Part shown: piece by piece, positions 1 to 10,984 of the stretch
Layout: each line of letters starts with the position of its first letter
How positions within the stretch are numbered: position 1 is the first letter of the stretch
Assembly (NCBI RefSeq): GCF_014633365.1
Contig: NC_068351.1
Coordinates: 7,384,907-7,448,906, forward strand
Direction: 5' to 3'
Length of the DNA: 64,000 nt
Source: Diospyros lotus
Taxonomy: Eukaryota; Streptophyta; Magnoliopsida; Ericales; Ebenaceae
Position numbers and translations under genes: made by a program
Notes under the pieces: model-generated
Database searches by the model: none
What the model saw: only the letters and a program-made list of their open reading frames with translations
What the model was told of the DNA's origin: nothing

Positions 1-179
1 CGTGGCCGATTAGGCCATAATCGACCAGGCGGTTCACATGGCTAGGCATCCGCCTTGGTCGCCTAGGCACCGCCCGATACCGATTAGCCGGGCTAGCGCC
101 TAAGGTGGCCGATTTGGCCATAATCGCGGCAGCCAGCGGCCGCGCCTCAGCGCCGCTTAGGCCGCGTTTTAGTTCACTG
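1..179. mobile_element. hAT-like element, terminal fragment (GC-rich)
   Basis: This stretch is far richer in GC than its surroundings and contains the phrase GGCCGATTAGGCCATAATCG near position 5 and a close copy near 106. Its right edge, GCGTTTTAGTTCACTG at about 164-179, resembles the terminal inverted repeat GCCTTTTAGAACACTA of the hAT element at 54480-55142. Copia sequence begins immediately after it, so it is probably the right end of a non-autonomous hAT element inserted in the Copia element. The left end is outside the window, so no target duplication can be tested. Confidence 0.35.
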
Positions 180-180
180 A

Positions 181-1860
181 TTTAAATCCAGAAAAAGAGA
201 TGTCTGGAGATTCACCAGACAATACTATAGGACAGCATTCAGATTATAGTAGAGTGAAGAACCATCTAGCATAGAAAGTGAGCTAGACCATGAGAGGTAT
301 AATGTCGCAAGAGATAGGCAAAGAAGAACCGTAAGGCCTCCAGTTAGGTATGGATATTCGGATCTGGTTTCCTATGCACTTTCAAGTGCAATGGAAGAGG
401 CTGGTGATGAGCCTCTCACTTTTGAAGAGGCTATGCACTCAAAAGACTCCAAGAAATGGCAAGCTGCCATGAAATCTGAGATGGAGTCCCTTATGAAAAA
501 TGAGACTTGGACTTTAGTAGAGAAACCCTTAGGAAAAAGGGTGGTGGGCTGTAAGTGGTTGTTCAAGATTAAGGAAGGTGCTGGGAAAGAAGATAAGCCT
601 AGGTATAAGGCTAGGTTGGTGGCTAGGGGCTTTACTCAAGTACCCGATATAGATTTTAATGAAGTATTCTCACCAGTTGTAAGACATACTTCAATTAGGA
701 TTCTATTAGCCATAACAGCACACTTAGACTTAATGCTTGACCAAATGGATGTCACAACAGCCTTTCTACATGGAGAGTTGGAAGAAAATATTCTTATGAA
801 GTAGCCAAAGGAGTACATATGATAGCTGTGTATATTTCAAACATATGCCTAATGAGGTATCAATATATCTTCTCCTATATGTAGATGATATGCTGATTGC
901 AAGTCAATCAGCAGCCATAGAAATCCAAAATTTAAAGCTGAGATTAAGGTCAGCCTTTGAAATGAAAGAATTAGGAGAAGCTAGGAAGATATTAGGCATA
1001 GAAATTAAGAGAAATAGACAGCAAAGACAGCTTAGTCTATCCCAAAAGACATACCTTAGTAAGCTGGTTAGGAAGTTTAATATGCTGGATGCAAAAGAGG
1101 TTTCTGTCCCTTTTGCACAGCACTTTAAACTCTCACATGAGCAGTCTCCAAACAACAAAACAAGCATGAGAGAAATGAGTAAGATTCCTTACTCAAATGC
1201 AGTGGGCAGTTTAACGTACAGCATGGTCTGTACAAGGCCTGATTTGGCACACTCTATGAGTGTATCTAGTAGATTTATGGCCAAACCAGGGAGGGCTCAT
1301 TGGGATGCTGTAAAATGGACACTGAGATATGTAAAAGGAACATTAGATATGGCTTTGGTTTATGGTGGAGCAAAGCTAGGAGAAGAACCTTGTATTTTAG
1401 GATTTTCGGATGCTGATTATGCAGCCAATCTAGATAGGAGGAGATCCTCAACTGGATATGTTTTCCAGCTATGGAATACTACCATAAGCTGGAAGACCAA
1501 CTGCAGCCAGTGGTGGCTTTATCCACTACTGAGGCAGAATACATTGATGTCACTGAAGCAATAAAGGAAGGTCTTTGGTTAAAAGGGATTGTGAGTGAAC
1601 TCCTAGGAAGAAATGTCAAGGTTGAGTTAAGATGTGACAGCCAAAGTGCAATCCACTTGGCTAAGAATCAATCCCATCATGAAAGAACCAAACATATTGA
1701 TGTCGGGTATCATTTTATTAGGGAGATCCTTGAGAAGGAAGAGGTAAACCTAGTTAAAGTTGCAGGGGAAAATAATGCAGCTGATATGTTTACAAAACCG
1801 GTTCCTTTATCCAAATTACAGCATTGTTTGAATATAGTTAATGTCTGTTTATGTTGGTGA
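181..1860 (+). pseudogene. Copia pol remnant: reverse transcriptase and RNase H
   Basis: This is the 3' part of a Ty1/copia polyprotein. An open frame from about 253 to 804 carries the start of the reverse transcriptase (TLVEKPLGKRVVGCKWLFKI, then the VARGFTQ and FSPVVRHTSIR type motifs). The next segment, 845-1564, carries the YVDD catalytic box (LLLYVDDML) and the RNase H entry SDADYA. The last segment, 1471-1860, carries the RNase H end (LSTTEAEYI, KHIDVGYHFIRE). A stop and a deletion between 804 and 845 remove part of the polymerase domain, and a frameshift lies near 1470, so the protein cannot be made. Its neighbours are a polypurine tract and an LTR downstream, which fixes the orientation. 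The 5' half of the element lies beyond the window. Confidence 0.92.
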
Positions 1861-1940
1861 TCAGGTACATATATTATGCTAAAGCCGGAAAGGAGGTCAA
1901 AGCTTTGATGGATGAAGGATGGAGGGGTTCTTACTCAAGA

Positions 1941-1954
1941 CAATGGTGGAGATT
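1941..1954 (+). promoter_or_regulatory. Polypurine tract of the Copia element
   Basis: CAATGGTGGAGATT lies directly before the LTR start TGTTATAATG. The same tract, GGTGGAGATT before TGTTA, is found at the 3' LTR of the gag-only element at 39564-43655 on the other strand. It is the usual plus-strand primer position for plant Copia elements. Confidence 0.7.
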
Positions 1955-2516
1955 TGTTATAATGTTGTCTCAAGTAAAATCCAGTATATTAGCAATTAGA
2001 ATGTATCGAATTTAGTGGATATATATAGGCGGTTTTTCAGCTTGTAATTAGAATTAAGTTGGAGGGATAAAACCGAAAATGTATATACCGGTTATAAGCC
2101 TAGAGGTTAACGCCCTATTCTTCTATAAATAAGAACAAGGGTCTAGGCTTAGGCGATACATTGCTCATTCTCACGAGGAAATAGAAAGAGGAAAGGCTGT
2201 GTGCAAGAAATAGTCTTTGTAATCTTGGAAAGGCTTGTAATCGTGAGGGTGAGGGTTGTACTGTGATCATTCTGAATTAAAGAAGACTGCTATCGGGAGA
2301 CTTTAGAGGCTGGATGTAGGGTTGTCCTAAGGGGCAATCTGAACCAGGATAAACGGATTGTGTTCTTCTGCAGTTTGCTTTATCTTCTGTCAATTTACAT
2401 TCTGTTTTCATTACATTTTATTTGTTTCTGTTATGGTTCAAATCTGAGAGTGTGTGCAAGTGTGAGGCAGTGTAATTCGACTAAAGAATCTAGTTCTAAG
2501 TGCTCCTAAGTTAACA
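1955..2516 (+). repeat. Copia 3' LTR
   Basis: A 562-bp LTR begins TGTTATAATG and ends AAGTTAACA, so it has TG...CA termini. It contains a TATA box (CTATAAATA at 2123-2131) and the phrase GAACCAGGATAAA, which also occurs, inverted, in the LTRs at 39564 and 43089. The two elements therefore belong to related families. The 5-bp flank to the right is AACAG (2517-2521). The left copy is outside the window, so the target duplication cannot be confirmed. Confidence 0.85.
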
Positions 2517-2518
2517 AA

Positions 2519-3325
2519 CAGCTAGGAATGGGACTGCATATGTCAACGGCCTACCATCCAAAAATTGATGGAAAGATCGAGAGAGTCAACCAATGCCTAG
2601 AATTATATCCCCGGTGCCTCTGTTGCTCCAAACCGAAGAGTTGGAACAAGTGACTGCCCCTGGCCCAATGGTGGTATAATTCCAATTACCATCAATCCTT
2701 AAAAAGGTCCCCATTTGAAGCCCTCTTCAGATACAAACCCCCATTGATACTCGCAATTACGCAATACTCTAAGGTGGAGTTGGCTACAGATCAATACTTA
2801 CAACAGAGACAAGAAGCATTACAGGTGATCAAGAGAAAATTGGTGGTGGCACAAAACTGGATGAAGCAGCTTGCCAACAAGAAGAGAAGTGAGGTAAGCT
2901 TTAAGGTGGGCGACATGGTCTACTTGAAGGTTAAGAGGTTCCAACAGCAGCTATTGGCTGGACACCTTCCCACCAAGTTGAGCCCAAAATATTGCTGGCC
3001 CTTTCCGGTGGCAACCAAAGTGGGGAAGGTAGCCTATAGATTGTAGCTACCCAAAAGAGTAGGGATTGATCCCGTCTTCCATGTCTCCTTGCTAAAGCAG
3101 TCAACGGGGCCCCTTGACCACATAAGTTCAGACCTTCCTCCCTTGGAAGCAGACTTAAAAGAAAGGAAGGAACCCCTTACAATGTTGGACAAGAGGGTGA
3201 TCTATCAAAATTTTATTCCCATTACACAGGTATTGGTGCAATGGACCCACTATCACCCTAATCACACAGCATGGGAGTACCTACCAGACCTCCAGCAATT
3301 TCCCCGAGTTGCTCAACTTTTGTAA
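2519..3325 (+). pseudogene. Ty3/gypsy pol C-terminus: integrase end and chromodomain-like tail
   Basis: The frame starting at 2519 reads MSTAYHPKIDGKIERVNQCL, the conserved end of the gypsy integrase core. After several frame breaks, 2744-3046 keeps the integrase C-terminal region (FKVGDMVYLKVKRFQQQ). The segment 3089-3325 keeps a chromodomain-like tail with VLVQWTHYHPNHTAWEYLPD. An in-frame stop near 3045 and frameshifts make it non-functional. The Copia LTR ends just before this fragment, so the Copia element was inserted inside the gypsy integrase gene. The gypsy 3' LTR follows at 3365. Confidence 0.87.
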
Positions 3326-3364
3326 TTTCTTGAGGACAAGAAATGTCTTCAAGGGAAGGGGTAT

Positions 3365-3616
3365 TGTCATAGCCTAAGGGTAAGATAGTCCAAAATTTTT
3401 GTGAGTTGTTAGTGTTGTACCCAGTAAGTTAATAGCTAGCTTCTCCTGGTGTACATTCCAAAATATATAGCAGCTAACGGATTATAAGTATCTATACGGG
3501 GCTCAGCCAAAAAGGCATGAAATGGAAATAATCTAATCTCTCTCTCTTCCCCAAATCCCTTCAGGATTCTCTCATCAGAATCCTATAATGCCCTTGCTAG
3601 CTCTGAGAAGCTGACA
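3365..3616 (+). repeat. gypsy 3' LTR
   Basis: The LTR begins TGTCATAGCCTAAGG just after the typical gypsy 3' leader (TTTCTTGAGGACAAGAAATG and a purine-rich AAGGGAAGGGG). I place the end at GCTGACA (3616). It includes a CT-rich block near 3535-3550, as seen in the other gypsy LTRs of this window. The start is firm. The end is inferred from the TG...CA rule only. Confidence 0.65.
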
Positions 3617-5446
3617 CTAGTGTGCTCACGTACTGAGTCCACACTAGAGCATGTGGCCAAGAATAACCAATCCTTCTTCTTGCTTACCCCTCCCATGACA
3701 AATAATGTGTTAAGACTTTCAAGTAGAATATCCAACAAAACCCCACCCCAACAATAATAATGACCATAGTTCTCTATCCATGTAGCAACCAAGAGAAAGA
3801 TGATTAACAGATCTGGCATTTTAAACAGAAGTCACTAATTATATGCATCCTCCTTGTCAAATTGCCAGTAGTAATTATCTTACCGTGCACAAACTCTAAG
3901 CAAACCTAAGATAGCCAAGCTCCTCGCCAAGAGAAAGAAATGTCTCCCAATTAGCCACAATAAGGTTTGAAAAGATATTGACAAACACCATTGTCTTACC
4001 AACAAAAACAAGATATCTAACATTATAAGAGAACATCCATGCAAACCCAACCTAAACAAGAATACCATTCTCTAGCCACCAATAATGGACAAAAAGATTA
4101 CTAACAGATTAACCACCACATTTGCATATGCAATGCCAAATGTCAATTATATGCTCTTTTTAGTCAAATACCAATAGTAATTATCTTACATTATGTAGCC
4201 TAGGAAGGTGCCTCAAAGAGACAAACCCCTTTCTAAGGGATAGAAGTCTCTCCCTTGTTAGCCAACACATCTTAAAATGATCTCACCAATCACATACCAC
4301 TTTTAGATAGAAATTAATACTAATGTCACAAGACCTATAGGGAATACAGGAAAATCATCACCTTCATAAATTGTTCCCCCTCCTACTCTACAAGGGCCCA
4401 CATGGTTGGGCAATGGAAACCTGCACATTCTATAAACCCATTAGGGTTAAAAGATAAGGGTTAAACAAAATCCCCACATTACACAACTGAGCCTCATATG
4501 CACAACCCCTCCCTCAGCAATCTCCATACACAATTCTCCTTTTAATTTTCTTCTCTCTCACTTGTTGTCTCTCAATCTCCACCTCTCTATATCTCACTAT
4601 ACCTCAGGGGCGTTAGAATGTTCAGTGTTAATGGGACTTTAGGTTTCATTTCTTGTTGTAGCATTTGGAGTTAAGCAAGCGTTGGCGATTTCAGGTACAT
4701 TAGCCCTCTCTTTTCTAGGTGCGTTTTCACTTTCATTTTTCAAATTTTGCTTATGGGTTTAGTGTTCTTCACTCTATCAGCTTCTCGTGGGGATTTGGGG
4801 GTTTTGACTCTCAGTTTTTGCCTCACCTCCTCTCAATTGATCGATTGATTTAATGGGAGGGTAGCATATTCTGTTTGTCTTCCTCTTTGTGCTAAATCTT
4901 AGCTTTCTCACTACCTAGCTATAAATCAAACCCATATTGACATAAACCTTAACCATGGCTATTGCAAAGGAGGCCCACACTCCGTCCAACACCTCACAAG
5001 CCACCTTTCCGCACACATGCATTCCCATACACTCATTGGGGCAACAAGCATGTGATGCAAAACCTTAAGTAATGGTTTAGGGTTAGTGTTAGCCTTTTTG
5101 GCTTTGAATATTGGCTATCATTGTTCGGGAATTGATTTTCCTCAGTTTGGATATGATGTTGTTGTTGTTGTTGTTTCCTTAAACCCAAATTGGATGAAAT
5201 TGGATTGCTTTGTTTGAGCTAAGCCAAACCACACCATGTAGGCCCAATTGGGCCAAATCCAGCCCGCTCATTGGACTAACCAGTGACCTAAGAATCTATG
5301 CACAACCCATTAACCAAGCCATTAACCCTAACATGTCTGTGTTAGCATTTTTTGTGCCCATTTTTTTAGTTCAATATGAATTCCAATTAGGACACCATTT
5401 TTGAGTTGTCCACCACCGGACAATTCTGCTTTGGGGGTTATTTTCA
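3617..5446. other. Intergenic, no gene seen; diverged 0.1-kb duplication
   Basis: I see no coding sequence on either strand. Two blocks, about 3787-3885 and 4081-4190, look like diverged copies of one another: both contain AACAGAT, then TATGC, then AGTAATTATCTTAC, in the same order. The stretch near 4530-4720 is rich in CT followed by ATG-poor leader-like sequence, but no open frame follows it. Confidence 0.4.
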
Positions 5447-5610
5447 TAGTTGTCAAAGGCACACCTGAGGCATACCTAGGCTCAATGCGACACCTCAATT
5501 TCAAGAGGCATGTCTCTTATTTGACTTACCTTTGAGTGTATCAACATGGTCGCAACCTACCATGTCTTGTAGATCAACCTAGGTCACAAAGCCAAGGCAC
5601 ATCCTAGGCT

Positions 5611-7148
5611 TGTGATGACATGAAAAGTCTTTACTTCATTAAGTAAGACCAGCTAGACCTACTCCTTAGAAATGTCCCCTTTTTATTCTATTGGTTTCTA
5701 ATTTCAGCCTCTAACCCAACTTACTCATAGGAGAAATAGTTCCAAGCATGATTCCAAAACATAGCATTGCATATCACATATTCAACTAAGTACAACAGCA
5801 TTTAAGCTGCACAAAATATATTACCAAAAGCACATGCATGATATATTGCATATTTCTTCTCTTCCTCTAACCCCTAGTTAGTCGATCTCCCCATCCCTTA
5901 CACGGTCTAGAATGTTAAATTGCAACGCATGAGAATAGAATTCTCAATAAGGCATGTCAAGGCAATGCAATCACACAATCATAATATCATCCACACATTT
6001 CATGAAGGCAGCCCCTAATCATAACATTCTCCCATTAACTAGATGCTCCCTCTCCTAGGTTCATGCCCTCCATTATCCTTTGGCAACATTCACACAACCT
6101 AAGGGCTCCACCCTTGGCCAAACATTAACAACAACCCTTACAGCACATTTATGGCTTGAACCTTCATTAACGACACATGCTTAACTCATACATTCATGCA
6201 ACATGCCCACATTATGCACACATATTATGAAATCCATAGCCATGTTATGCATTAGGTTGCCATAAAATCATTTTATGCATAATACCAACATAGAATAACA
6301 ATAAGAATGCACTTATCTCAAGTCTAGTCTTACTTTCTTCAACCTTCTATTGGTTTTCTAGCAGGACTTTCTTATTTCTCAGCTCTTTTCTCACTTTCCA
6401 GCATAACTTCCTTCCTTCTTCAACTTTCTCACTATAGCACTCTTGTCTTATGGAGATCTTCTCACTCTCACTTTAGTTGTCTTTGAAATGAAAAAGGTTT
6501 GGTCTATTTATAGGCCGTGGAAGCAGTCTACTTCTCTGCTGGAGCAGCTGAGGGCGTGGCAGCCCCATTGGCTGCCACTTGGCTCTTGTTTGGTGGCATT
6601 TTCCTGCAGAGACAGCCAGCTATCTGCTTCAACTGAAGCAGCTGCCACCTCTTGTCTTTCTTGTTGCCACCTAGCCCTCGATGCAAGCCTTTCTTGTAGG
6701 AAGACGTTTTACCTGTATGCTTCAGCAATCCAACCACCTCATCATGTTTCTAAAACCTTCTACAGATTCCCTTATTAAGTCCTTGCAGGAAGACACCTCA
6801 CCTATATAGCTGGAACTTCACTAATTCTTGCTTAACTAACCATAATCCCCTTATTAAGTCCTTAATCCAACTTCCTCAATTATTAACGAAAATTACTAAT
6901 TTCCATATCAATGGAATCCTCTTTTTGTGCCTAATAACATATTAAAAATACACGTGTTTCTCTCTTAATTTAGTCTCCAAAAAACTGACCTTAAATTCAG
7001 CTGCTTACCAGAGGTTTTTCACCTACTTGGCTGCCACCTTATATACTTTGTTTCAGCAACTGTCTAGGAATAGCTCCTCACATTTTTAAGTGTCATGTTG
7101 GGACCCTCTTCCTATGTTTATTTATAAATTTATGGGGTGTCACATTCA
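5611..7148 (-). mobile_element. Solo LTR of a gypsy-type retrotransposon
   Basis: This 1538-bp block reads on the minus strand from TGAATGTGACACCCC to TGTCATCACA, giving TG...CA ends. It is flanked by a perfect 5-bp target duplication, AGGCT, at 5606-5610 and 7149-7153. A good TATA box (CTATAAATAG on the minus strand, 6503-6513) lies inside. There is no internal region, so two LTRs have probably recombined to leave one. It splits the hAT-like element listed here as 5447-8484. The long open frame at 6443-6778 lies inside this LTR and I do not consider it a gene. Confidence 0.72.
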
Positions 7149-7272
7149 AGGCTCAGCTGAGGGTGCCTACGCGCATAGTGCACCTCACCCTGAGGTGCAA
7201 GGCACCCACCTTTTGCTTCTATGTATTTTTTTTTTTTTTTTTTTTTTGGTCTTGTTTATTTTTTGATGGACT

Positions 7273-7752
7273 TGTTAAAATCTAACGAATAATAATCAGA
7301 AAGGTTGAAACAAATCCTGCACTTACACACTCTAGGATATCCCTCAAGAACTGCACGCTCACTCACACGAAAAAAAAGGACAGAATTTAAGAAACAAGAA
7401 ACAACACAGAATTCAACACACACACACGAGACAAAAGGAGATTTATCCTGGTTCGGATCTCCCTTTTTGTGGAGAACCTACGTCCAGACAGATAAGGGTC
7501 TTTCTCTTCACTATCTTGAAAAACACAAGAACAAATTACATGTACTGCACTCTCACACACAACTATACACACTTTTTCTCACATACACAGCACATACTCT
7601 TTCTCTCAAGATAGAATGAAAATTAGTGTATCAAATGAGACCCCCGACCCTCTATTTATAAACCATAGAGGGCGGAATTTACAAGGATATAACCAGTTGC
7701 CGCCTTATACATGTGGCGGTTACTGTTACAATATGTAACTAACGGTCTGACA
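7273..7752 (-). repeat. Copia-type solo LTR (approximate ends)
   Basis: On the minus strand the block holds the same landmarks as the LTRs at 39564 and 43089. These are a TATA box (TTTATAAATAG, about 7652-7663), the phrase GATTTATCCTGGTTCGG at 7440-7456 (plus strand), and CCTACGTCCAG after it. Neither a primer-binding site nor coding sequence adjoins it. I chose TGTTAAAATC as the left edge and CTGACA as the right edge, but no target duplication supports them. Confidence 0.5.
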
Positions 7753-7769
7753 GTCTTCTAGAAACCCCT

Positions 7770-8155
7770 TGTCATGTACCGAGGCTGTAAGCTTTTACTT
7801 TGTTGCTATCTTTACTTGTTGCTATTCATAGCTATTATTGTAATTTTTGGAGGGATTTAGCCTGTTGGTAAAAGGTTCCAAGCAGTGCAAGTTGTATGTA
7901 AACCATTAGGCAACTTGACTGATTCTACAAGGGACTTGGCAACCATTTTGGCACCAAACCCAAGTTGAGGCCGTATAAGAGATCGGCCCAACTCATTGTG
8001 AATGAGGATTTGATAATTGGAATCCAAAATTTCCCTTCTAAACTTCTCATTCTTTCTCTCTCTTTCTATTTTCTCTCCCTATTCTACATCTCCTCCCTTA
8101 TTCCCACGAATTCTCTCTCGAATCAGAGAGAATTCCCTCTATCAGATCAACCCCT
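7770..8155 (+). repeat. gypsy LTR fragment
   Basis: It begins TGTCATGTACCGAGG, matching the start TGTCATGTACCTAG of the gypsy LTRs at 50039 and 50674. It ends in a CT-rich leader with AGAATTCCCTCTATCAGATC, like the CTCGATCAGATCGGTGATC end of those LTRs. No internal sequence or second LTR follows, so this is a solo or truncated LTR. Confidence 0.5.
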
Positions 8156-8484
8156 TTAATACCCGTATCCTTTTCTATTTCTTCTCTCTCCCGAGCATCA
8201 AGACTAATCTAAGGCAAATGTTTTAACAAGAAATATTAAAAGAAATTTGAGAAAAACAATAAAACACCCAATTATTTAGTTAATATTGTTGGTCATTTGT
8301 TATTTATGATTTTATAAGTTTGCACTTACCTCTTTATAGGTATATATTGAAAATAATGCTGTACAAGCATTTTTATACAAATTTTTTAAATGTGTACCTC
8401 ACATCCTCCCAGTTGCGATTTGCACCTTTTGCCCAGGCACTAAGCACTCTTGCACCTCAATGCACCTTGAGCCTTTGACAACTA

Positions 8485-10587
8485 TTGTTATCTTATTTAT
8501 TTCACCATTTATTGTATTTATTTTTTAATTTAGTTTTTACATATTCATTGCTTAAGTAGCCTAGATGCTTCCCAGGTTGAACCAAATTAATCAAATTACT
8601 TCTAATCATCACTATGGGTTGATATATTGTATTAGGAGGGTTTTTTACAAGTATTATCTCTCTTTATTTATTTATTCATGTACTCTAACTTAAAAAAGGT
8701 GTTCAAAAACTTCATCATTTAAAAAGAATTAAAATGGAAAAATAAGTATCCTGTTAACTGGCGTACTCTATTTATTACTACTTTGCACATGTCCATGAGA
8801 CAAAATTCTGTATCTGCATCTTATGATTGATTTAGTTAAACACGATTGAGATTGACTTCTATTGCATAGATGGATCTTTATTTATTTATCAGTGTAGAAA
8901 CTTATGAATCCTTTATTTCTTATTTAATGTCATCAAGAGTATCTGGTTAAAATATTTTTTGCTAACAAAAAATAAATGTTAGCCATTGATGCACCATGTA
9001 ATACCCCAATTTATAGGGGCATTGCTAACCCCCATTTATGGGTTTGTTAAAAGGAATTTACACACTTCTATCTGCCATTCTGCCTGATCTGCTTTGGATA
9101 TTGGTTCTGCTCATATACTCCCCTTATGGTGCATCTTTATTTACAAAGCATGTTTTATAACTAATTCCCTTATCCCAGTCCCATAATTGTATTTGCATCA
9201 AATGTTTTTTTTTAATTTGTGGTAAGTAAAAACACACAACAACCAAGAAGCTGTTTCTGGGCTAGAAGCATTAAATGTTTCATTGCATCTATACTTGTTT
9301 CTCATGTCATAATGCCTTCTACTTTTCACTGAGTTTGCTCGACTTAATTCAATTATTAAAGATTTTTCAAAATCCATAGATTCAGGCTTCCTTGGTTCAA
9401 TTGTAGTGATCATATCATGATGCCATTGATATTTAAGTTCAAGATAGTACCACACAGACTCCTAGATGCAACACTAACTTAGACCGACTCTTAGAGATGA
9501 ACTAACTATTTGGTAATGATCTACTTCTTCATTCACTAACTTTATACATATATTCTGACACAGATATAGATATTCTTATTATATGATATTGTTCTATTAG
9601 CATGATCAGTTATTGAGTATATATTATTCAAATGAGATTATTCAGTTGAGCCCTTGTCTTCTCTATTATTTTTGTATATTGTTTGACGATGATCACAGCT
9701 TGGTATCTTCTGAGGCTTAATACATTCTAGTGGCTCTGCAGTCCTATTAGGCAGTAGTGTTGATCACGACCCCTACATTTGGGTAATGACATACTTGTTC
9801 AAATCTTGCCTAAAAAATAATATCCCAAAGCCCCCACAAGCCTTCTGCATCATATAGCCACACAATATTACACCAATGTCAAATCAAAGTGAAAAAGAGT
9901 CAAGGATGCGTCATTCAGATTGAACTTCCAAAACAATATGTTGGCTATTCAAAGTAGCTCACCATTATAACTTATGGTAGCTTGCACACCCAGCTCATTA
10001 CTGACTTGTCAACAATAAACTTCAAGGAAGAACATCTAGTCATCAAATAGAACACTAAGACATCAAACTTAATTTCCTAGCATCTCATCTAGCCTTTGAT
10101 TTGCAACCCACAGTCCAAAGCAAGAGTGAAATTGGTTTTTCACCCACTCAGACCACCAAGTTGCCACACTAAGTAAGCAGAAATAGCATTGTCCTAGTCC
10201 AAACAAGATAACTGTCCGGGAGTTCACAATATGGGCCTCCACACACTCAGTACTGACATAAATTGCAAAGTTATGTGCGGGCTTCTATCCTGATGCATGC
10301 ATATAGATCATACTTAGAAACTAGGACATTAGTAGCAAAACCTATGCACAACCACTGAAAACCCATAAATGAAATTTATGCTACATTTGATAAATAATAA
10401 GATTCACAAACCTTGCCAAAATGAATGTCCAACAAATCTAGAACAAATCAAAATGCCCACCATGATTGAGAAGAAAAATATCAAAATAAATCGGATGTAA
10501 ACAAGGATAGGACCCAGGGAAAAATAAAAACCCAATTCCAGCAGATGCAGCCTACCCCATTAAGTTGACCAAATTCCCATTTTCTAT
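8485..10587. other. Intergenic, nothing recognised
   Basis: AT-rich DNA with frequent stops in all frames. I see no coding domain, RNA gene or terminal repeat. Confidence 0.5.
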
Positions 10588-10607
10588 TCTTTTCTCTACT
10601 AACTTGG

Positions 10608-10776
10608 GATTATCGCCCTTGCGCGATCCCTTGCCGCTCGTGCCCTCGATTTCAACAAAAGAGGTAAATCGCAGACAGGCCTATGGCCCTTGCCTAGGCC
10701 GAGTATCGAACTCGTGACTTACTGATACTCACTCCAGCGTATCACTTGTCCGCCACTTGACCTATGCCTTGGGGGC
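10608..10776 (-). mobile_element. tRNA-derived SINE-like element
   Basis: The 169-bp block is flanked by a 20-bp perfect direct repeat, TCTTTTCTCTACTAACTTGG, at 10588-10607 and 10777-10796. On the minus strand it begins with a tRNA-like head. A box-A-like TAGGTCAAGTGG lies at 10753-10764 and a box-B-like GTTCGATAC at 10703-10711, at a spacing normal for an internal RNA polymerase III promoter. The body continues to about GGCGATAATCC. I see no long A or T tail. The long target duplication and both promoter boxes make a SINE the best explanation. Confidence 0.7.
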
Positions 10777-10984
10777 TCTTTTCTCTACTAACTTGGTTGT
10801 GATTGCATCAGTAGAATGAGAACAGGTTGGTGAATTGGTAAATCTCATAATGTTTCTATCTTTTATCTATTTTTAAATGTCTCATCAATCAAATGAAGCA
10901 TTGCATTTTTTTTTTTCGTTGTCCTTTTTCAATGTGGTCATGCAATGTCCAACTAATAAACAAGATCATCATGGTAAGTATCAT

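Larger units (their letters stand above)
5447..8484. mobile_element. hAT-like element broken up by LTR insertions
   Basis: The left end TAGTTGTCAAAGGC (5447-5460) and the right end GCCTTTGACAACTA (8471-8484) are perfect 14-bp inverted repeats. The internal edges are rich in GCACCT/AGGTGC words such as CACCTCACCCTGAGGTGCAAG near 7182. The flanking 8-mers (TATTTTCA and TTGTTATC) do not match well, so the insertion is old or the ends are slightly misplaced. Three LTR-type insertions lie inside it (5611-7148, about 7273-7752, and 7770 to about 8155). No transposase is visible. Confidence 0.55.

Noticed and set aside
6443..6778. A 111-codon plus-strand open frame
   Set aside because: It lies across the TATA region of the solo LTR 5611-7148 and shows no domain.
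7305..7619. A 104-codon plus-strand open frame
   Set aside because: It falls inside a minus-strand Copia LTR and has biased, low-complexity composition.
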